A stretch of 64,000 bases of DNA. Origin: Rhynochetos jubatus. Lineage: Eukaryota; Chordata; Aves; Eurypygiformes; Rhynochetidae. Below the pieces are notes generated by a model. That model made no database searches and was not told the origin of the DNA. It saw nothing but the letters and a program-made list of their open reading frames with translations. Below, in pieces: positions 61,376 to 64,000 of the stretch. The DNA is taken from assembly GCA_027574665.1 (NCBI GenBank), contig CM050650.1, positions 56,031,304 to 56,095,303 of the forward strand. Reading direction: 5' to 3'. Positions within the stretch are counted from its first letter, which is position 1; each line of letters begins with the position of its first letter. Made by a program: the position numbers and the translations under genes.

Positions 61376-61962
61376 TGGACCAGGTCTGACTGGGATGGAG
61401 TTCATTTTCTTCACAGCAGTCCATATGGCGCTGTGTTTTGGATTTGTGACCAAAACAGTGTTCATAACACATCAATGTTTTAGCTGTTGCTCAACAGTGC
61501 TTGCACAGTGTCAAGGATTTCTCTGTTTCTCACACTGCCACTTCAGCGAGCAGGATGTGGGTGCAGAAGAAGTTGGGAGGGGACACAGCTGGGACAGCTG
61601 ACCAACTGATCAAGGGGATAGTCCACATCAAATGACATCATGCTCAGCAATAAAATCTGGGGAAGAAGGAGGAAGGAGGGAGGTTCAGAGTTGTAGTGTC
61701 TGTCTTCCCAAGTAACTGTTATGTGTGATGAAGCCCTGCTTTCCTGGGGATGGCTGAACACCTGCCTACCAATGGGAAGAGGTGAATGAATTCCTTGTTT
61801 AGCTTTACTTGTGCACACAGTACTTTACCTATTAACCTGTCTTTATCTCAAGCCACGAGGTTTGTCACTTTCACCCTTCTGATTCTCCTCCTCATCCTTC
61901 TGGGCAGGAGTAAGCAAGTGGCTGCGTGGGGCTGAGCTGCCTACCAGGGTTATCCCACAACA
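61376..61962 (+). mobile_element. Solo LTR of an avian endogenous retrovirus (ERVL-like), plus orientation
   Basis: A 587-bp block begins TGGACCAGG and ends CCCACAACA, so has TG...CA ends. Its body matches a common bird LTR layout: GCTGTGTTTTGGATTTGTGA near the 5' side, a poly(A) signal AATAAA at 61649-61654, and the TTATCTCAAGCCACGAGGTT segment near the 3' side. No retroviral coding sequence adjoins it, so it is a recombination-derived solo LTR. Flanks ATAGA (61371-61375) and ATGGA (61963-61967) look like a 5-bp target duplication with one change. It is antisense to RGS17, inside its intron. Confidence 0.82.
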
Positions 61963-62850
61963 ATGGAGAAGTACTCCAAATATTTGTTACCTTTAAGAAG
62001 AAATTAGTAGAGGGGGAAAAAAAGTTTGTAATAAGATATACTGAATAATCTTTTGATCTAACTTTTTGCTGTTAACAAGTATCTGTTAGACAAGGTACTA
62101 TTTTCCCAAACAAAGGTGTGAATATTTGCCTATGCTGTTGTGCAAACAGAAAACTTAATGCCTATTCTGATTTTAACACAGGGTGGAACAGAAGAAAACA
62201 AACATCACATGATTCACGAAAGATATTTTTAGAATTCTAATGATTTGTTTGGGTATTTGAACTATTGAGCTAACTCTTCAAACAGATAAAATTGAAAGCC
62301 TCTTACTAAAAGCTGCACATACACACATATTTCTATGAATGGTGAGGCAGTTAAGGCACTAAGAAATCAGTGTTTTACACTGTCCTCAGTCACACAGGCT
62401 GGTGGAAAAACAGAAGAAAATCTCCCACTGCTGATATGGACAGTTAAAGCACTGTCATCACAATCCAGCAACATTTTGAGATAGGTGTCTCTTGAGAAAT
62501 TCATGTTACTCAAATACAAAGATCTGTGGAACTAGGGAAAGCATGTAATTACATTAGGTCTAGAGATTAGGCTTTCCTATTACAGAGAACTACCCTGTAG
62601 AATTACCTACCTAGAATCCCTTATGTAATTGACTAGTAAAATTTGTTGATTTTTTTTATTTATGATTTTTGTAGGTTTTTAGGATACAAAACTGGCAAGA
62701 ACAGTAATCCGTACTCTACCTGAACAGTTCAAATTTACCAAACAAATTTGGCACCAAAACCAATTACTTCATTTTAAGTGAGATTCTGAAATATTTCATA
62801 TTGCCTTTTTCAAAGTTTTGTCCCATCTCTCCTCTAATAGACTTTCCACT

Positions 62851-62912
62851 ACAGAATCATAGAAGATAGAGCTGGAAAAGACTTATTACATCATCTGTTC
62901 TACCTTTTTGAT
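62851..62912 (-). mobile_element. Old CR1 3' remnant
   Basis: ACAGAATCATAGAAGATAGAGCTGGAAAAGAC-type sequence resembles the start of a reversed CR1 tail, heavily diverged and only about 60 bp long. Confidence 0.6.
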
Positions 62913-64000
62913 TTTAGAAAATGCAAGTGATGTCACTGTCCCCTTTGACTCACTCTTCGACTTAATCCTGAAAACTAGCTTAAATTGACAGGATTTCTCC
63001 ATGCTCAGTCTAATCTACTTTACCAAAAAAACCTCCTCAACTCCAAAAAAACCCCGAAAGACAGGATGTTAACAGCAAAAACAATTACTAAAGCAGCTGA
63101 AGGGACATCCTACATTTTAAAGCAATAATTGCTCTAATATAGATTTAATATGCATAACCTCTTCAAATATATAATGGTATTGCATTCTAAGGAGTGGAGG
63201 CACTCCAAGGGTCACAAAGCTCATGAAAGCTTCAAAAAAGACTATGGTTGTCAAATAAAGCTTCTTGAGCTATAACATGCTTAAAAAATAAAATCAATTG
63301 TCTTTAAGTTTTAGAAACTAGACTGACACTTTTATGGCCATTTATGCTCCAGTATGCAAGGCAAAAGCCATCCCTAGCTGTACATGCACAATGGGCTTTG
63401 TTTCCATTCAGTAAAGAGATGTTGTAGTCATAGTGGATAATTTTATGAAAGCATTATCTCAGGGGTTGTTAAAAAGCAAGCAGAGTGCTAAGGAATTAAT
63501 AATAAAAAAATCAAGACCTAACACAAAACATGGTGCAACCATCTACTGCAACAGATTTAGTCACACACCTCAGACAGGAGATAGCAGCCTAGGAGAGGTA
63601 CATAGAGAGACACAAAGTAGGTGAACGGATAGAAGAGAGATAAGGATAAACCACGGTCTGGGTCAGTTTATCACTGAGAGGAAAATAGAGAAGACTAGGG
63701 AGGAAAAGACAGCCAAAGGGGCGTATGAGAGCACTCTGTAAAATTGTGATCATCCTGGGAACAATTATTTACTGTTCTTCAAAATCATAAGAAGAATGAG
63801 GCATCAAATGAAATTAACACCTAGTAGGTTAAAACAAATAAAAGGGAGTAATAGGTCATAGAGTGCACAGGTTTTTTTTTAGAATTTATTACTACAGGAA
63901 ACTCTGGATGCCAAAAATTTAGATGAGTTCAGGAAGTCGCTTCAGAAAATGGTCTGACACATTCCATCAAGGGCTATAAAACACACTGAAATAACCTCTG

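Larger units (their letters stand above)
42860..64000 (-). other. RGS17: RGS17 upstream intron (continues beyond the window)
   Basis: About 21 kb of AT-rich sequence. It holds a (TTTG)n tract, two CR1 remnants, an LTR and one unexplained exon-like open region (50.3-51.0 kb). Human RGS17 also has very long 5' introns. No cysteine-string exon was found. Confidence 0.7.

Overview
The window is vertebrate nuclear DNA and almost certainly avian. Introns are AT-rich and promoters are CpG-island-like. Dispersed repeats are dominated by CR1 LINEs with the typical bird 3' end, plus two bird-type endogenous-retrovirus LTRs. Three protein-coding genes can be read, all on the minus strand, in the order FBXO5 - MTRF1L - RGS17. 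That is the order on human chromosome 6q25.2, which supports the assignments independently of sequence similarity. The species cannot be fixed from the sequence.

Layout: 1-5.4 kb is intergenic and holds an LTR at about 3.08-3.95 kb. FBXO5 (EMI1, the inhibitor of the anaphase-promoting complex) occupies 5.4-12.5 kb, with four coding exons and a CpG-island promoter carrying CCAAT boxes and CHR-like elements. A short spacer follows. MTRF1L (mitochondrial release factor 1a) occupies about 14.6-29.65 kb with seven coding exons, all splice phases agreeing, and has its own CpG-island promoter. After an intergenic stretch (30.4-34.1 kb), RGS17 starts at its 3' end: a long 3'UTR (about 34.1-36.4 kb), then the last three coding exons (36.4, 40.6 and 42.8 kb). 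From 42.86 kb to the end is RGS17 upstream intron; the first coding exon (the cysteine string) was not found here.

The three genes do unrelated jobs (cell-cycle control, mitochondrial translation termination, G-protein signalling) and are simply syntenic neighbours. Each has its own 3' end, and FBXO5 and MTRF1L each show a promoter island.

I found no convincing new biological system. The observations most worth a second look are an unidentified exon-like open region at 50.3-51.0 kb, an alternative coding first exon for FBXO5, the CCAAT/CHR layout of the FBXO5 promoter, and a miR-182 seed match in the RGS17 3'UTR. Exon boundaries were read by eye from splice consensus, frame continuity and remembered human orthologues. 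UTR ends, promoters and repeat boundaries are approximate.
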